A DNA stretch of 64,000 nt, from positions 4,047,501 through 4,111,500 of the forward strand of contig NZ_CP075175.1 in the NCBI RefSeq assembly GCF_021223605.1, read 5' to 3'. The first letter of the stretch is position 1. Every line of letters begins with the position of its first letter. The DNA is from Paenibacillus sp. 481 (lineage in GTDB: Bacteria; Bacillota; Bacilli; Paenibacillales; Paenibacillaceae). The notes beneath the pieces are model-generated. The model did not search any database, had not been told where the DNA came from, and saw nothing but the letters and a program-made list of their open reading frames with translations. The position numbers and the translations under genes were made by a program. Shown here piece by piece: positions 47,357 through 57,121 of the stretch.

Positions 47357-48880
47357 ATGGTTTTTACAATTTCTGTTATTATTATTTTAGCTTTTGTCAT
47401 ATGGGGATTGCTTGCACCTGATCAATTGGCTGAACAGTCTAGTGCGGCATTGTCGTTTACGACGGAAAGATTTGGTTGGTTTTATTTAATTACGGCACTC
47501 GTTATTTTGGTGTACTGTCTCGTTATCGCATTCGGCAGATATGGAAACATTACGCTAGGAAGCGATGACGATGAGCCGGAGTATTCAAATATGTCATGGT
47601 TTGCCATGCTGTTTAGTGCAGGGATGGGGATTGGGCTTGTCTTCTGGGGAGTGGCAGAACCGATGAGTCACTATATGACACCGCCTGGTGGTGAAGGGAT
47701 GTCATCAGAAGCGGCTCGGCAAGCGCTGCGATATTCATTTTTCCACTGGGGACTGCATCCTTGGGGGATTTACACGCTTGTGTCACTAGGACTAGCCTAT
47801 TTTACGTTCCGCAAAGGGTACAAAGGACTGATTAGCTGGACGTTTTATCCGCTACTTGGCAAAAAAGTGGAAGGACCGATCGGCAAGACGATCGATATAT
47901 TGGCGATCATTGCGACTGCGTTTGGAGTGGCGACATCGCTTGGACTTGGCGTTATGCAAATTAACGGCGGATTAACGCATATTTTCGGTATTCCGAACAA
48001 TGTAGTTGTACAAGTCATTATTATCGCGGTTGTTACAGTGTTGTTCCTTACGTCAGCCGTGTCCGGATTAGATAAAGGAATTCGTATACTGAGCAATACG
48101 AACTTGATTATCGCAGTAGGCCTGCTGCTATTTACGTTGTTACTCGGGCCGACTTCCTTTATTGTTGACTCGTTTACGATGACATTGGGCGGGTATTTGC
48201 AAAATATTATCCAGATGAGCTTGCGCATGACTCCGTTTAGCGATAGCTCGTGGGTAGCGAATTGGACCTTGTTCTATTGGGCGTGGTGGATTGCTTGGGC
48301 GCCATTTGTCGGTTCCTTTATTGCGCGTGTATCCAAAGGGCGCACGATTAAGGAATTTGTGCTTGGCACACTGCTTGTACCTAGTGGATTCAGCTTTATT
48401 TGGTTTTCCGTATTTGGTAATACGGCTCTGTATTTTGAGATGTTTAAAGGACTACCTATTGCTGAAGCGGTTAAACAAGACATTACGTCAGCCTTGTTCA
48501 TCACGCTTGAATACTTGCCGTGGGGCAGCTTTTTGGCCGTACTGGCTACGCTGCTTATCGTCACCTTTTTTATTACGTCAGCCGACTCTGCGACTTTCGT
48601 GTTAGGTATGATGTCGACGAATGGCAATCCGAACCCATCCTTTGCTGTGAAGCTGGCATGGGGCATATTTCAATCGCTAATTGCCACAGTGCTGCTCGTA
48701 GGTGGCGGCTTGGAGGCGCTGCAAACGGCATCTATTTTAACCGCGCTGCCATTTGCCGTCATCTTGCTAGGGATGTGCGTCTCGTTGTCTAAAGCGCTAC
48801 ATAAAGAAGATCGTGAACGACGGCAGTTGGAGAAGAAGCGCCGCAAAAAGCTCGATATGTTGCTGGAAAATGATTCGTAG
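47357..48880 (+). CDS. BCCT-family betaine/carnitine/choline transporter (OpuD type)
   Basis: Secondary transporter for glycine betaine or related compatible solutes, 507 residues and about 12 transmembrane helices. Signature segments: MSWFAMLFSAGMGIGLVFWG, YSFFHWGLHPWGIY and the BCCT hallmark WTLFYWAWWIAWAPFVG, then SADSATFVLGMM. The C terminus is a basic cytoplasmic tail (KEDRERRQLEKKRRKK), known in relatives for osmosensing. TAGGAGTG precedes ATG 47357. The nearby eut operon is not close enough to imply a link. Confidence 0.94.
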   Translation: MVFTISVIIILAFVIWGLLAPDQLAEQSSAALSFTTERFGWFYLITALVILVYCLVIAFGRYGNITLGSDDDEPEYSNMSWFAMLFSAGMGIGLVFWGVAEPMSHYMTPPGGEGMSSEAARQALRYSFFHWGLHPWGIYTLVSLGLAYFTFRKGYKGLISWTFYPLLGKKVEGPIGKTIDILAIIATAFGVATSLGLGVMQINGGLTHIFGIPNNVVVQVIIIAVVTVLFLTSAVSGLDKGIRILSNTNLIIAVGLLLFTLLLGPTSFIVDSFTMTLGGYLQNIIQMSLRMTPFSDSSWVANWTLFYWAWWIAWAPFVGSFIARVSKGRTIKEFVLGTLLVPSGFSFIWFSVFGNTALYFEMFKGLPIAEAVKQDITSALFITLEYLPWGSFLAVLATLLIVTFFITSADSATFVLGMMSTNGNPNPSFAVKLAWGIFQSLIATVLLVGGGLEALQTASILTALPFAVILLGMCVSLSKALHKEDRERRQLEKKRRKKLDMLLENDS

Positions 48881-48898
48881 TGCAATGTTCATAACTGT

Positions 48899-48944
48899 TA
48901 AAAAACCGCAGTCCCTTCACATTGAAGTTGACTGCGGTTTTTCG
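48899..48944. terminator. Bidirectional terminator between BCCT and LtaS-type genes
   Basis: AAACCGCAGTC pairs with GACTGCGGTTT, with runs of T on both outer sides (TTTTT on +, TTTTTT on -), between convergent genes. Confidence 0.9.
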
Positions 48945-50915
48945 TTATTTAGATTCACGCATCGTCTGGATCGCGTTTCTTGTAATGATTAAATCAGACA
49001 CTTGCAGCCTTCGTTTCGCTTCGTCAGCTTGCGGCTTACATTGAGCAACAGCGATTGGTTGACGAGTGTCGTACTTGTAGCATGTGCCATTTTCGAACAA
49101 CCCGTCTGCTGATGGTACATAGAACACTTTACCGTCCGTAGCCGATCCGTTGCGCTGCACGACAAGTCGATTGTCATCATTGAGCAAATTCGTACCCATC
49201 ATCGTCTTATCTGACGTATCGATGCCTAGCCAATGAAGTAGTGTTGGCGCAATATCGAGCTGTCCGCTTACTCGATCATACGTCCCAGCATTAGCGCCGT
49301 CCGGCAAATGAATCAGCAGCGGCACTTGGCCTTTCATCTCGATCATATCCAACTTTGAAATGTCCTTTTGCAGCAGTTGGGCAAGAGGCTCGGTTTCCAG
49401 TATGGAATTGTCATGGTCTCCGTAAAAGACAAAAATCGTCTTGTCCCAGAGGCCACGCTGTTTCAAGTCCTTGATCATCTCACCAACGGCGGCATCTACA
49501 TAGTGAATCGACTGCAAATAATCCCCGAACATCGTGCCATCATGTGGCGCAACATTCAGCTTTTGTGCTTCCTGCGGCAAGTTATATGGATGATGACTGG
49601 TAAGTCCGACTAAATAACTGTAAAAAGGTTGATTTCCTTGCGCCATCCGTTCCACAGACTGTCGGAAAAAGGAGCGATCACCAAGTGACCATCCCAGTGG
49701 CTCGTCCATCTTGTAATCGTTCTTGCTCATAAACTGGTCATAACCCATATTGCCATACATGATATACCGATTCCAGAAGCTCGCATCATAGGCGTGATAA
49801 GCACCTGTCGCATAGCCTTGCTGTTTGAGTAGCAACGGCAGCATATCATAGGCATGATCCGGATAACGTATAAAGACAGAGCCTGTCGGTAACGGATGTA
49901 GGCTGGCATGCACCGTGAAATCGGCATCGGACGTTCTTCCTTGCGCAGTCTGATGGAAGAAACGGTTAAAATACATGCTTTCCTTTGCGAGCGCGTTCAA
50001 GTTTGGCGTAATTTCTTGGCCGTTTACTTTTTGACCGATAACAAAGTTCTCAAACGCTTCTGCTTGCAATACAATGACATTGCTGTCCTTATACTTACCA
50101 AAAGCGGCAGGAGGTCCTTGCAACTGTGGCCGATGCTTGTCCAGCCATTCGCGGATTTGCTGTTCTTCATCCACGGCTAAGGTAGCGCCGCCAAACAAGT
50201 TATCCTGTGCATAACGGTAGATGTCATAACCGTGAAACCCGAGCAAGCCCGTTACATTATAAATAGCGGGGTTCCACCAGTTACCGACAAGTATTCCTTT
50301 CGCCCAAGTACTCGTCGCTTGTTGTATAGGTGCAGCAATTAAAAAGGCACCGCAAGCAAGGGTAGCCGCGACGCTAATCGTTCGCTTCCATCTCGAATGA
50401 GAGTTGCGTACAGTAGGCGCAGCTAGGTGGAGCTGACGTGCTGCTCTACGTTCCGTACGAAACACATATATCGACAACGGAATAAGAACAAGCCAATCTA
50501 TAAACAATGTAATATCGGTCACATGAATCAGTGAAGCGATACTATCGCCAAGTGAACTGACTTGAGTAGCTTGAAGCAGTACAGGAACTGTTATGAAATC
50601 TTGAAAATAACGATAATAGACTAAATCAGAAAAAATGATCAGTGTCAGGACGATATTAAGCAGCATCAGCATAAAGGTGCGCCAGCGCTGTGATAACCAT
50701 AGCGTCCATGCGCCGACAATTAAAATAGCACCTAATGCGACTAAACGATCGCTTGGTACCGTGCTCATATTCGGGATCGCGAGCGTACGGTTAAACCAAG
50801 CAAGCTTCCACATGATGATCATGACAAAAAACAAAATGTCTACGCGCCGCAGCAGTTGCAACAGCAAACGGTTTGCTGTCATTGGGCGCTCTGTTCCGTA
50901 CATTGTCGGCTTCAT
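48945..50915 (-). CDS. LTA synthase family (sulfatase-fold) membrane protein
   Basis: A 656-residue protein with five N-terminal transmembrane helices (about 15-160, plus one near 190) and a large extracellular sulfatase-fold domain. The catalytic threonine lies in FHQTAQGRTSDADF; metal-site segments NVIVLQAEAFENF (with Glu), FYGDHDNSI and LTSHHPYNLP follow the LtaS pattern. The family transfers glycerol phosphate from phosphatidylglycerol to build lipoteichoic acid. The start is uncertain: the best ribosome binding site (GAGAGG) is about 16 bases before ATG 50915. Confidence 0.92.
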   Translation of the reverse strand: MKPTMYGTERPMTANRLLLQLLRRVDILFFVMIIMWKLAWFNRTLAIPNMSTVPSDRLVALGAILIVGAWTLWLSQRWRTFMLMLLNIVLTLIIFSDLVYYRYFQDFITVPVLLQATQVSSLGDSIASLIHVTDITLFIDWLVLIPLSIYVFRTERRAARQLHLAAPTVRNSHSRWKRTISVAATLACGAFLIAAPIQQATSTWAKGILVGNWWNPAIYNVTGLLGFHGYDIYRYAQDNLFGGATLAVDEEQQIREWLDKHRPQLQGPPAAFGKYKDSNVIVLQAEAFENFVIGQKVNGQEITPNLNALAKESMYFNRFFHQTAQGRTSDADFTVHASLHPLPTGSVFIRYPDHAYDMLPLLLKQQGYATGAYHAYDASFWNRYIMYGNMGYDQFMSKNDYKMDEPLGWSLGDRSFFRQSVERMAQGNQPFYSYLVGLTSHHPYNLPQEAQKLNVAPHDGTMFGDYLQSIHYVDAAVGEMIKDLKQRGLWDKTIFVFYGDHDNSILETEPLAQLLQKDISKLDMIEMKGQVPLLIHLPDGANAGTYDRVSGQLDIAPTLLHWLGIDTSDKTMMGTNLLNDDNRLVVQRNGSATDGKVFYVPSADGLFENGTCYKYDTRQPIAVAQCKPQADEAKRRLQVSDLIITRNAIQTMRESK

Positions 50916-50944
50916 GGATTCATAACCAATTCCTCTCTACAAAA

Positions 50945-52105
50945 TTACTGCTCAGATTCGCTACGTGGCTGACGCGGTGGCAGCGGACCTAGGTATTGAT
51001 AATACTGACATTCAATCGTTCCGTTATACAACTTGCGGCGCCTGTCCGCAGGGCGACCGAAATAATGCTCGAATTGTTTGCTCGGGCTAATCGAGAATAA
51101 GGACCAAGTTGGCAGTACTTTGGCCATAAAGCCAAGTTGGCGCACCATTTGCTCCACTTCCTTGGTGTCACTTAGTCGCTCACCGTACGGCGGGTTCGTA
51201 ATAATGACGCCATATTCGCCCTCGGGGCGTGCCTTGGATATCGGTGCCACGTGGAAGTCAATTTCACGGGCAAAGCCAGCGCTCTTAGCCGCAGCTTTAG
51301 CCAGTTCGATGGCTTCCGGACTAATATCAGAACCGGTTAATTGCAGCTCGATATCGTCTTGTACCGCATCAAATGCTTCATCACGTGCATCTTCCCACAC
51401 AGAATCGGGAATGATGGGCCATCCTTCAGACGAAAACGTACGACGCAAGCCTGGCGCGACGTTCCAGCCAATCATCGCTGCCTCGATCAGCAGCGTGCCT
51501 GAACCGCAGAACGGATCGTACAATGGGCGGCTCGGATTCCAGCGGCTAAGCAACACAAGTGCAGCAGCCATCGTTTCCTTGATTGGCGCGACACCTGTCA
51601 GTTTCCGGTAGCCGCGCTTATGTAAGCCAGCTCCAGTTGTATCTAACGTGAGCATCGCGCGATCATTTAAGAGCGACACCTCGACGCGATAGCGCGGCCC
51701 ATCTTCATGGAACCATTCGGTATGATAGTGCTGCTTTAATTGTTCAACAATGGCTTTCTTTACGATACCTTGGCAAGCTGGGACGCTTGACAACTGCGAT
51801 TTAAGGGAGCGTCCGTCGACAGGAAATTCACCGTCTTCTGTAATCCATTCGTGCCACGGCAAAGCTTTCGTGCCTTCGAACAGCTCATCGAACGTCTTGG
51901 CAGGAAATTCGCCCATGCAAATAAGAACCCGATCAGAAGTACGCAGCCAAAGGTTAGCTCGACAAACTTCTAGCGGGCCGCCAGTAAAGCGGACGCGACC
52001 GTTCTCCGTTTTTATATTTTCAAAACCTAATTCCTGCAGCTCACGTGCGACAATTGACTCCAATCCCATCGGGGCTGTAGCAATTAATGACCAACTTTGA
52101 CTCAT
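50945..52105 (-). CDS. THUMP-domain rRNA/RNA SAM methyltransferase (RlmL N-terminal/YpsC-like)
   Basis: RNA N2-guanine methyltransferase-like protein, 386 residues. It has an N-terminal ferredoxin-like plus THUMP region (about 1-160), then an UPF0020 methyltransferase domain with GYRKLTGVAPIKETMAAAL, YDPFCGSGTLLIEAAMI (SAM binding), GSDISPEAIELAKAAAK and the catalytic NPPYGERL. It matches the Bacillus YpsC group. It is downstream of no partner gene; 29 bases separate it from the LtaS-type gene on the same strand, so they could be co-transcribed. Confidence 0.92.
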   Translation of the reverse strand: MSQSWSLIATAPMGLESIVARELQELGFENIKTENGRVRFTGGPLEVCRANLWLRTSDRVLICMGEFPAKTFDELFEGTKALPWHEWITEDGEFPVDGRSLKSQLSSVPACQGIVKKAIVEQLKQHYHTEWFHEDGPRYRVEVSLLNDRAMLTLDTTGAGLHKRGYRKLTGVAPIKETMAAALVLLSRWNPSRPLYDPFCGSGTLLIEAAMIGWNVAPGLRRTFSSEGWPIIPDSVWEDARDEAFDAVQDDIELQLTGSDISPEAIELAKAAAKSAGFAREIDFHVAPISKARPEGEYGVIITNPPYGERLSDTKEVEQMVRQLGFMAKVLPTWSLFSISPSKQFEHYFGRPADRRRKLYNGTIECQYYQYLGPLPPRQPRSESEQ

Positions 52106-52208
52106 TGTTACATATTCACTCCGTTCTCATTCTACATGTATAACTCGCTGTATTGACTTGTACTCATATGGCATCCATCATATCATAAAAGGTAGGAGGT
52201 TGTGAAAA

Positions 52209-52847
52209 ATGTCAAATGAAGCGGTAGAAAATTATTTAGAACAGCTATATCCAGTTAATCCGGTGTTTAATCGTATTCGTGAACGAATCGCTGAATTTGG
52301 GTTGCGTGACATTTCTGTTCCAGACGGCTATGGCCGTTTATTAACGATGCTTGTTCGCCTATCGGGTGCGACACATGCACTTGAAATAGGGGCGCTAGGC
52401 GGCTACAGCGGCTGCTGCTTGCTCTTAGGATTACCAGCTGACGGACGACTGGTGTCGCTGGAATTGAAGGCTGATTATGCTGAGCTGGCAAAGGGAAGCT
52501 TAATAGAAGCGGGCTTTGGTGAACGTGTCGAATATCGCATCGGTGAAGCACTGGATTCACTAGCTCAATTGGAAGCAGAGGGAGCTCGGTTTGACTTCTT
52601 CTTTATCGATGCAGATAAAGAGAATTATATAAACTACTTAGAGTACGCGATTAAGCTAGCACGTCCAGGAGCTATTATTGCGGCAGACAATTTGATGCTG
52701 CGCGGTCGTACCCTTGATGAAGGGAAGCAAGGCCCATCCGTGCAAGCGATGCGTCGCTTCAATGAAATCATAGCTACGGATGAGCGCTTGGAAAGCACGA
52801 TGCTGCCTGCTTACGATGGCTTAGCGCTTGCTATTGTCCGCAAATGA
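52209..52847 (+). CDS. Class I SAM O-methyltransferase (caffeoyl-CoA OMT/YrrM-like)
   Basis: A 212-residue methyltransferase. SAM binding is shown by HALEIGALGGYSGCCLLLG, LVSLELKADYAELAK, and FFFIDADKENYINYLEYAIKL; the metal-binding stretch GAIIAADNLMLRGR is also typical of family 3 O-methyltransferases. AGGAGG precedes the ATG. Substrate is not predictable. It lies upstream of, and co-directional with, the NSS transporters but has its own stop and a promoter candidate intervenes. Confidence 0.92.
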   Translation: MSNEAVENYLEQLYPVNPVFNRIRERIAEFGLRDISVPDGYGRLLTMLVRLSGATHALEIGALGGYSGCCLLLGLPADGRLVSLELKADYAELAKGSLIEAGFGERVEYRIGEALDSLAQLEAEGARFDFFFIDADKENYINYLEYAIKLARPGAIIAADNLMLRGRTLDEGKQGPSVQAMRRFNEIIATDERLESTMLPAYDGLALAIVRK

Positions 52848-52924
52848 TGGACATTTAGTTAGATTTGGTGATTCGACGCAGAACTGTTAACAATTATGCG
52901 AGTCAACCTAGTCATAAGTTATGT

Positions 52925-52930
52925 TATAAT
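52925..52930 (+). promoter_or_regulatory. Candidate -10 box for the first NSS transporter gene
   Basis: A perfect TATAAT lies 42 bases before the ATG at 52972. A weak -35 (GTCAAC at 52902-52907) is 17 bases upstream. Confidence 0.55.
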
Positions 52931-52971
52931 GTGTGACAGCAAATTGGTTAGACGGAGGATTAATAGTTGTA

Positions 52972-54315
52972 ATGAAATCAGAACAATGGAGTTCCAAGCT
53001 TGGGTTTATACTGGCGTCAGCTGGTTCGGCCATCGGTCTCGGAGCCATTTGGAAATTCCCGAACGTGGTGGCTACGAGCGGTGGTGGCGCCTTTTTTCTC
53101 GTCTTCGCCTTATTTACGTTAGGGATCGGCTTACCGCTGTTGTTAGCGGAGTTTCTAATTGGACGCAGTACAGGGAAAGAAGCGGTGTCGGCCTACCGCC
53201 ATTTAGCTCCAGGGAGCCGTTGGCACTGGATTGGTTACCTCGGTATGGCGACATGCTCACTGTTGCTGTCTTTCTACAGCGTCGTGGGCGGTTGGATTGT
53301 CCTTTATTTTTTGCGTGGAGTAAGCGGCACTTTGTTGGAAGCAAACCGTGACTACGGTGCGTTTTTTGGTCAGACAACCGCTGACCCATGGGCGGCTGTG
53401 TTGTCGCAAGCTGCATTTATGTTGCTGACGATTGTCGTCGTCGCGCAAGGCGTTAAGCAAGGAATTGAGCGTGCAAGCCGGATTATGATGCCGGGCTTGT
53501 TTTTATTATTTTTAGTGCTAATCGTACGTTCGCTGTCGCTTCCTGGGATGGAGGCTGGCTTGGTTTACTTCTTGAAGCCAGATTTCAGCCAATTATCGTC
53601 AGAAGCAGTCCTATACGCACTAGGTCAATCGTTCTTCTGCTTAAGCGTAGGCGGATCGTGTATGGTAACGTATAGCTCCTATTTAAGTAAGCAGGAGCCA
53701 CTTGGTAAACCAGCCGTATCCGTCGTTGGCTTAAACTTGATGACATCGCTAATGGCCGGAATTGCCATTTTCCCAGCCTTGTTCGCGCTTGGGATGAAGC
53801 CAGTAGAAGGACCAGGGCTGCTGTTCGTTACGCTGCCAGCCGTATTTGAGCAATTGCCATACGGTAGTGTTTTTATAACCGTATTTTTAGCATTGTTTCT
53901 ATTTGCTACATTGACATCGGCATTCTCGTTGTTGGAAATTGTCGTTGCGGCATTTGCGCATGGTGATGCGGCCCGCCGTCGCAAAATGTGCTGGTTGATC
54001 GGTTCGATCATTTTCGCGCTCGGTGTTCCATCTGCGCTTTCATTTGGCATCGGCAAGGATATCGTATGGATGGGCAAAACGGTGTTCGATTTGGCTGATT
54101 TTGCCGTTTCGAACGTATTACTACCGCTCGGTGTACTACTGATTTCGGTGTTTGTTGGCTATCGTTTCCCGATGTCTATATTGCGGGAAGAATGGTCGAA
54201 GATGTCACCATGGTGGCGTAAAGGGTTGGGCGTCTATTTGTTCTTGCTACGTTTCGTCCTGCCGATTATCGTACTTATCGTGTTTTTGAACGGAATGAAC
54301 TGGCTGCCGTTTTAA
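52972..54315 (+). CDS. Sodium-dependent NSS-family transporter, copy 1
   Basis: Neurotransmitter:sodium symporter family amino-acid transporter, 447 residues with about 11 transmembrane helices, the length of bacterial MhsT/TnaT-type members. TM1 has the unwound sodium-binding region [17 protein letters not shown] followed by GGGAFFLVF; TM6-region [17 protein letters not shown] and TM8-region [17 protein letters not shown] are also family-like. GGAGG lies 13 bases before the ATG. A second, very similar gene follows 133 bases later. Confidence 0.92.
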   Translation: MKSEQWSSKLGFILASAGSAIGLGAIWKFPNVVATSGGGAFFLVFALFTLGIGLPLLLAEFLIGRSTGKEAVSAYRHLAPGSRWHWIGYLGMATCSLLLSFYSVVGGWIVLYFLRGVSGTLLEANRDYGAFFGQTTADPWAAVLSQAAFMLLTIVVVAQGVKQGIERASRIMMPGLFLLFLVLIVRSLSLPGMEAGLVYFLKPDFSQLSSEAVLYALGQSFFCLSVGGSCMVTYSSYLSKQEPLGKPAVSVVGLNLMTSLMAGIAIFPALFALGMKPVEGPGLLFVTLPAVFEQLPYGSVFITVFLALFLFATLTSAFSLLEIVVAAFAHGDAARRRKMCWLIGSIIFALGVPSALSFGIGKDIVWMGKTVFDLADFAVSNVLLPLGVLLISVFVGYRFPMSILREEWSKMSPWWRKGLGVYLFLLRFVLPIIVLIVFLNGMNWLPF

Positions 54316-54448
54316 CAGACGCAATTGAAATATTTTGATGAACACAATCGTTGCTTAACTTGTAAAAAGCATTGCTATTAGTTCTGCTATTTGTATGGTT
54401 ATTAGCATTGTTGCAACATGTGCAGTACATTAGCAGGAGGAAGTCAAT

Positions 54449-55795
54449 ATGTCATCTCAAGAACAATGGACATCAAAGCTAGGCTTTATACTAGCATCTG
54501 CCGGATCGGCCATCGGTTTAGGTGCGATTTGGAAATTTCCGAACGTCGTCGCGACGAGCGGGGGCGGCGCTTTCTTTCTTATCTTCCTCCTGTTTACATT
54601 AGGAATTGGTTTACCGTTGCTGTTGGCTGAATTTTTTATTGGTCGCAGCACGGGAAAAGAAGCGATCTCAGCTTATCGTGAGCTGGCTCCAACAAGCCGT
54701 TGGCATTGGACGGGTTACCTTGGTATGGGTACATGCTTTTTGCTACTATCGTATTACAGCGTTGTAGGAGGATGGATATTACTATACCTCGGACGGGCAA
54801 TGACCGGAGGACTGCTTGTTGATGGACGCGACTATGGAGCGTTATTCGGTAGTACCGTCTCTGATCCGTACATGGCCGTGATTGCCCAATTTGCATTTAT
54901 GCTGATCACGATCATCGTCGTCGGACGAGGAATTAAGGGCGGGATTGAGCGAGCAAGTCGGATTTTGATGCCAGGCTTGTTTATTCTGTTTCTCGTACTG
55001 ATGGTGCGCTCGCTGACGTTGCCGGGAATGAGTGAAGGGCTTGCTTACTTTTTGATGCCGGATTTCGAAAAATTAACGTCAAAAGCGGTGCTATACGCAC
55101 TCGGGCAATCGTTCTTCTGTTTAAGTGTCGGGGTGTCCGTTATGGTCACATACAGTTCTTATTTGAACAAAAAAGAGTCGTTAACGCGCTCAGCAGTGTC
55201 GGTTGTTGCATTGAACGTGCTTACGTCGCTGATGGCGGGGCTTGCGATTTTCCCGGCGTTGTTTGCACTCGGAATGAAGCCGGAGGAAGGCCCAGGGTTG
55301 CTGTTTAATACTTTGCCAGCGCTGTTTGAACAGATGCCGTATGGCGGAATATTTATTGCGTTGTTCTTGGCGCTGTTCTTATTTGCGACACTGACGTCAG
55401 CGTTCTCCATGCTTGAAATTCTCGTATCCGCGTATGCGCGGGGCGAGGTTACGAAACGGAAGCGGTTGAGCTGGGTTTTCGGCGGCCTTATTTTTGTGGT
55501 CGGTATTCCGTCAGCCTTGTCGTTTGGCGTCTGGTCCGATGTGCAGCTGTTCGGAAAGTCGATCTTCGATGCGGCAGACTATGCGGTGTCCAACGTGCTT
55601 ATGCCGTTGGGTGTGCTACTTATCTCCTTGTTTGTCGGTTTCCGTTTTCCGAAGGCTCGCTTGCAAGAGGAATTGAAGTCAGAGCATCCGTGGTGGCGTA
55701 AGGGTCTTACTTTATACATCATGCTGTTGCGTTATGTGATCCCAGTTATTATTGTTATTGTATTTTTAAACGCGCTAAACTTGTTGCCTGTGTAA
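54449..55795 (+). CDS. Sodium-dependent NSS-family transporter, copy 2
   Basis: A 448-residue paralogue of the preceding gene, almost the same length and largely identical in membrane segments ([58 protein letters not shown]). Differences cluster in the substrate-facing parts of TM6 (GVSVM versus GGSCM) and in loops, so substrate ranges may differ. AGGAGG precedes the ATG. Followed by a long terminator hairpin. Tandem duplication is evident; ligands are unknown. Confidence 0.92.
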   Translation: MSSQEQWTSKLGFILASAGSAIGLGAIWKFPNVVATSGGGAFFLIFLLFTLGIGLPLLLAEFFIGRSTGKEAISAYRELAPTSRWHWTGYLGMGTCFLLLSYYSVVGGWILLYLGRAMTGGLLVDGRDYGALFGSTVSDPYMAVIAQFAFMLITIIVVGRGIKGGIERASRILMPGLFILFLVLMVRSLTLPGMSEGLAYFLMPDFEKLTSKAVLYALGQSFFCLSVGVSVMVTYSSYLNKKESLTRSAVSVVALNVLTSLMAGLAIFPALFALGMKPEEGPGLLFNTLPALFEQMPYGGIFIALFLALFLFATLTSAFSMLEILVSAYARGEVTKRKRLSWVFGGLIFVVGIPSALSFGVWSDVQLFGKSIFDAADYAVSNVLMPLGVLLISLFVGFRFPKARLQEELKSEHPWWRKGLTLYIMLLRYVIPVIIVIVFLNALNLLPV

Positions 55796-55820
55796 TGTAG
55801 GGCTACGAACGAACATCAAA

Positions 55821-55875
55821 GAGGGCTGTCCGAGTCATCATGACATCATGGTGACTTTTGGACAGCCCCTTATTC
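55821..55875. terminator. Terminator between the NSS genes and LPMO 1
   Basis: GGGCTGTCC pairs with GGACAGCCC, with AGTCATCATG/CATGGTGACT inside. It serves convergent genes and is one of at least three hairpins of the same design in this window. Confidence 0.8.
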
Positions 55876-55963
55876 TTTGACTGAGCCTTTATTTACAGGA
55901 TTAGCGCTGTAGGATGCTCAAATGCGCTTAAATGTGCGAAATAGTGTACGATTTCCCCCCAGT

Positions 55964-56719
55964 TTAATGATGCGAATGTGAATGTTCGCTCGAATGTTCT
56001 ACTGAAGCTGTGACAGCAGCAACCGCTGCTTTGTCGAGGTTTACTTTAATGGTCTGATGAAGAGCTTCAGGAGCCAGCTCCTCGCCACCTCCTCCTATAT
56101 TCACATCAATAACTTGATAGAATGCACCTTGAGTGTCGTAAACATCCCATACGCCCAAAATCAAATGATAGCCGCTGCGATCAGATGGGACGTTGCAGCT
56201 GTGGGACACGGATCTAGAAGGTGTCTTACCTCCATCATTAACAGAACAGAACGGCTTCAAATCAAGTGCAGAGCGGGTAAGCGGTGCGCTCGAATTCCAT
56301 CCTTGCTTGGTGATGTAATAGTGCCATTTACTCGTTCTGTGCGCCGCTGTTAATGTCCATTTGAAGGTTTGTTGCCCACCTGAAATGCTCGACTTCTGCC
56401 AGCGATTGGACGATTGTTGATTCAATTCATTGAATTGGGGAAGACCGCCGCTGGAAATCTTGCCGTCCGAAGGCCCGCCTTGCGGAAAGCCTTTGACTCC
56501 TTCAATGCTGTGCGGGTCCCACTGCACATTGCCACAATTTTTGTTCACTTGCAGTTTACAATTGTACGCGCGACTTGCTGGCGAATCGATGTACCCGTGA
56601 GCAGAAGCATTCTCGGCGAAGCCTGTCATCCCAAGAACGCCCAAGAGCGTGATGCCGAAAGCTGCCAATCGTGTTGCATTTTTTGACCACAACGGGTGTG
56701 TGAAGCGATGATGTCTCAT
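55964..56719 (-). CDS. AA10 lytic polysaccharide monooxygenase, copy 1, with His-rich tail
   Basis: Secreted copper enzyme that oxidatively cleaves chitin or cellulose. The signal peptide ends ENASA, leaving the N-terminal His of HGYIDSPASRAYNC as the first copper ligand; the second histidine is in LTAAHRTSKWHYY, completing the histidine brace. Further AA10 motifs are YITKQGWNSSAPL, SHSCNVPSDRSGYHLILGVW and FYQVIDVNI. After the single domain a 40-residue tail ends in EHSSEHSHSHH, a possible metal-binding tail. No binding module. GGAGGTAGGTAAA lies before the ATG. A shared promoter block stands upstream. Confidence 0.93.
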   Translation of the reverse strand: MRHHRFTHPLWSKNATRLAAFGITLLGVLGMTGFAENASAHGYIDSPASRAYNCKLQVNKNCGNVQWDPHSIEGVKGFPQGGPSDGKISSGGLPQFNELNQQSSNRWQKSSISGGQQTFKWTLTAAHRTSKWHYYITKQGWNSSAPLTRSALDLKPFCSVNDGGKTPSRSVSHSCNVPSDRSGYHLILGVWDVYDTQGAFYQVIDVNIGGGGEELAPEALHQTIKVNLDKAAVAAVTASVEHSSEHSHSHH

Positions 56720-56802
56720 TTTACCTACCTCCTTAAATTTGGGTTGGAAAAATTGAATCCGCTTTCAAGGAAGATTGTACTATAACTTTACAGGTCGTGT
56801 AC
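56720..56802 (-). promoter_or_regulatory. Promoter and cre-like site of LPMO 1
   Basis: Reading the minus strand: -35 GTACAC (56797-56802), 17-bp spacer, -10 TACAAT (56774-56779), then TGAAAGCGGATTCA (56754-56767), which matches the CcpA cre consensus at all but one position, then the ribosome binding site. A cre just downstream of -10 would mean carbon-catabolite repression. The remainder of 56803-57121 contains only the hairpin at 57001-57041. Confidence 0.65.
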
Positions 56803-57000
56803 TTAAAAATTGTCTAAATTAAAGGGCTTAAATATTAAACAGGTGAAGGATATTGTCCTGAAAATGTCGAAGATTTTCGTTCGTCGTTAGCAATTGAAAG
56901 TGTCTATTTAATTGAAATACAATCTAACATGCTTCGTACTACACAATTGTTATCTGCAACTTAAGGATTGGATAAACGGTAACTCCGAACGGATGTGGAA

Positions 57001-57041
57001 TGCACCTCCAATTGTTAGTTCTGCCTAACAACTGGGGTGCA
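57001..57041. terminator. Hairpin after LPMO 2
   Basis: TGCACC-CCA-TTGTTAG pairs with CTAACAA-TGG-GGTGCA. There is no strong T-run on either side, so termination is likely but weak. Confidence 0.5.
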
Positions 57042-57121
57042 CTTCAACCTTCAACCTGAGGACGGCACCTGCTAGTTTAGAGATTAAGCTATCAAGTCTC
57101 TTAAATGTGCGAGAATGTGAA

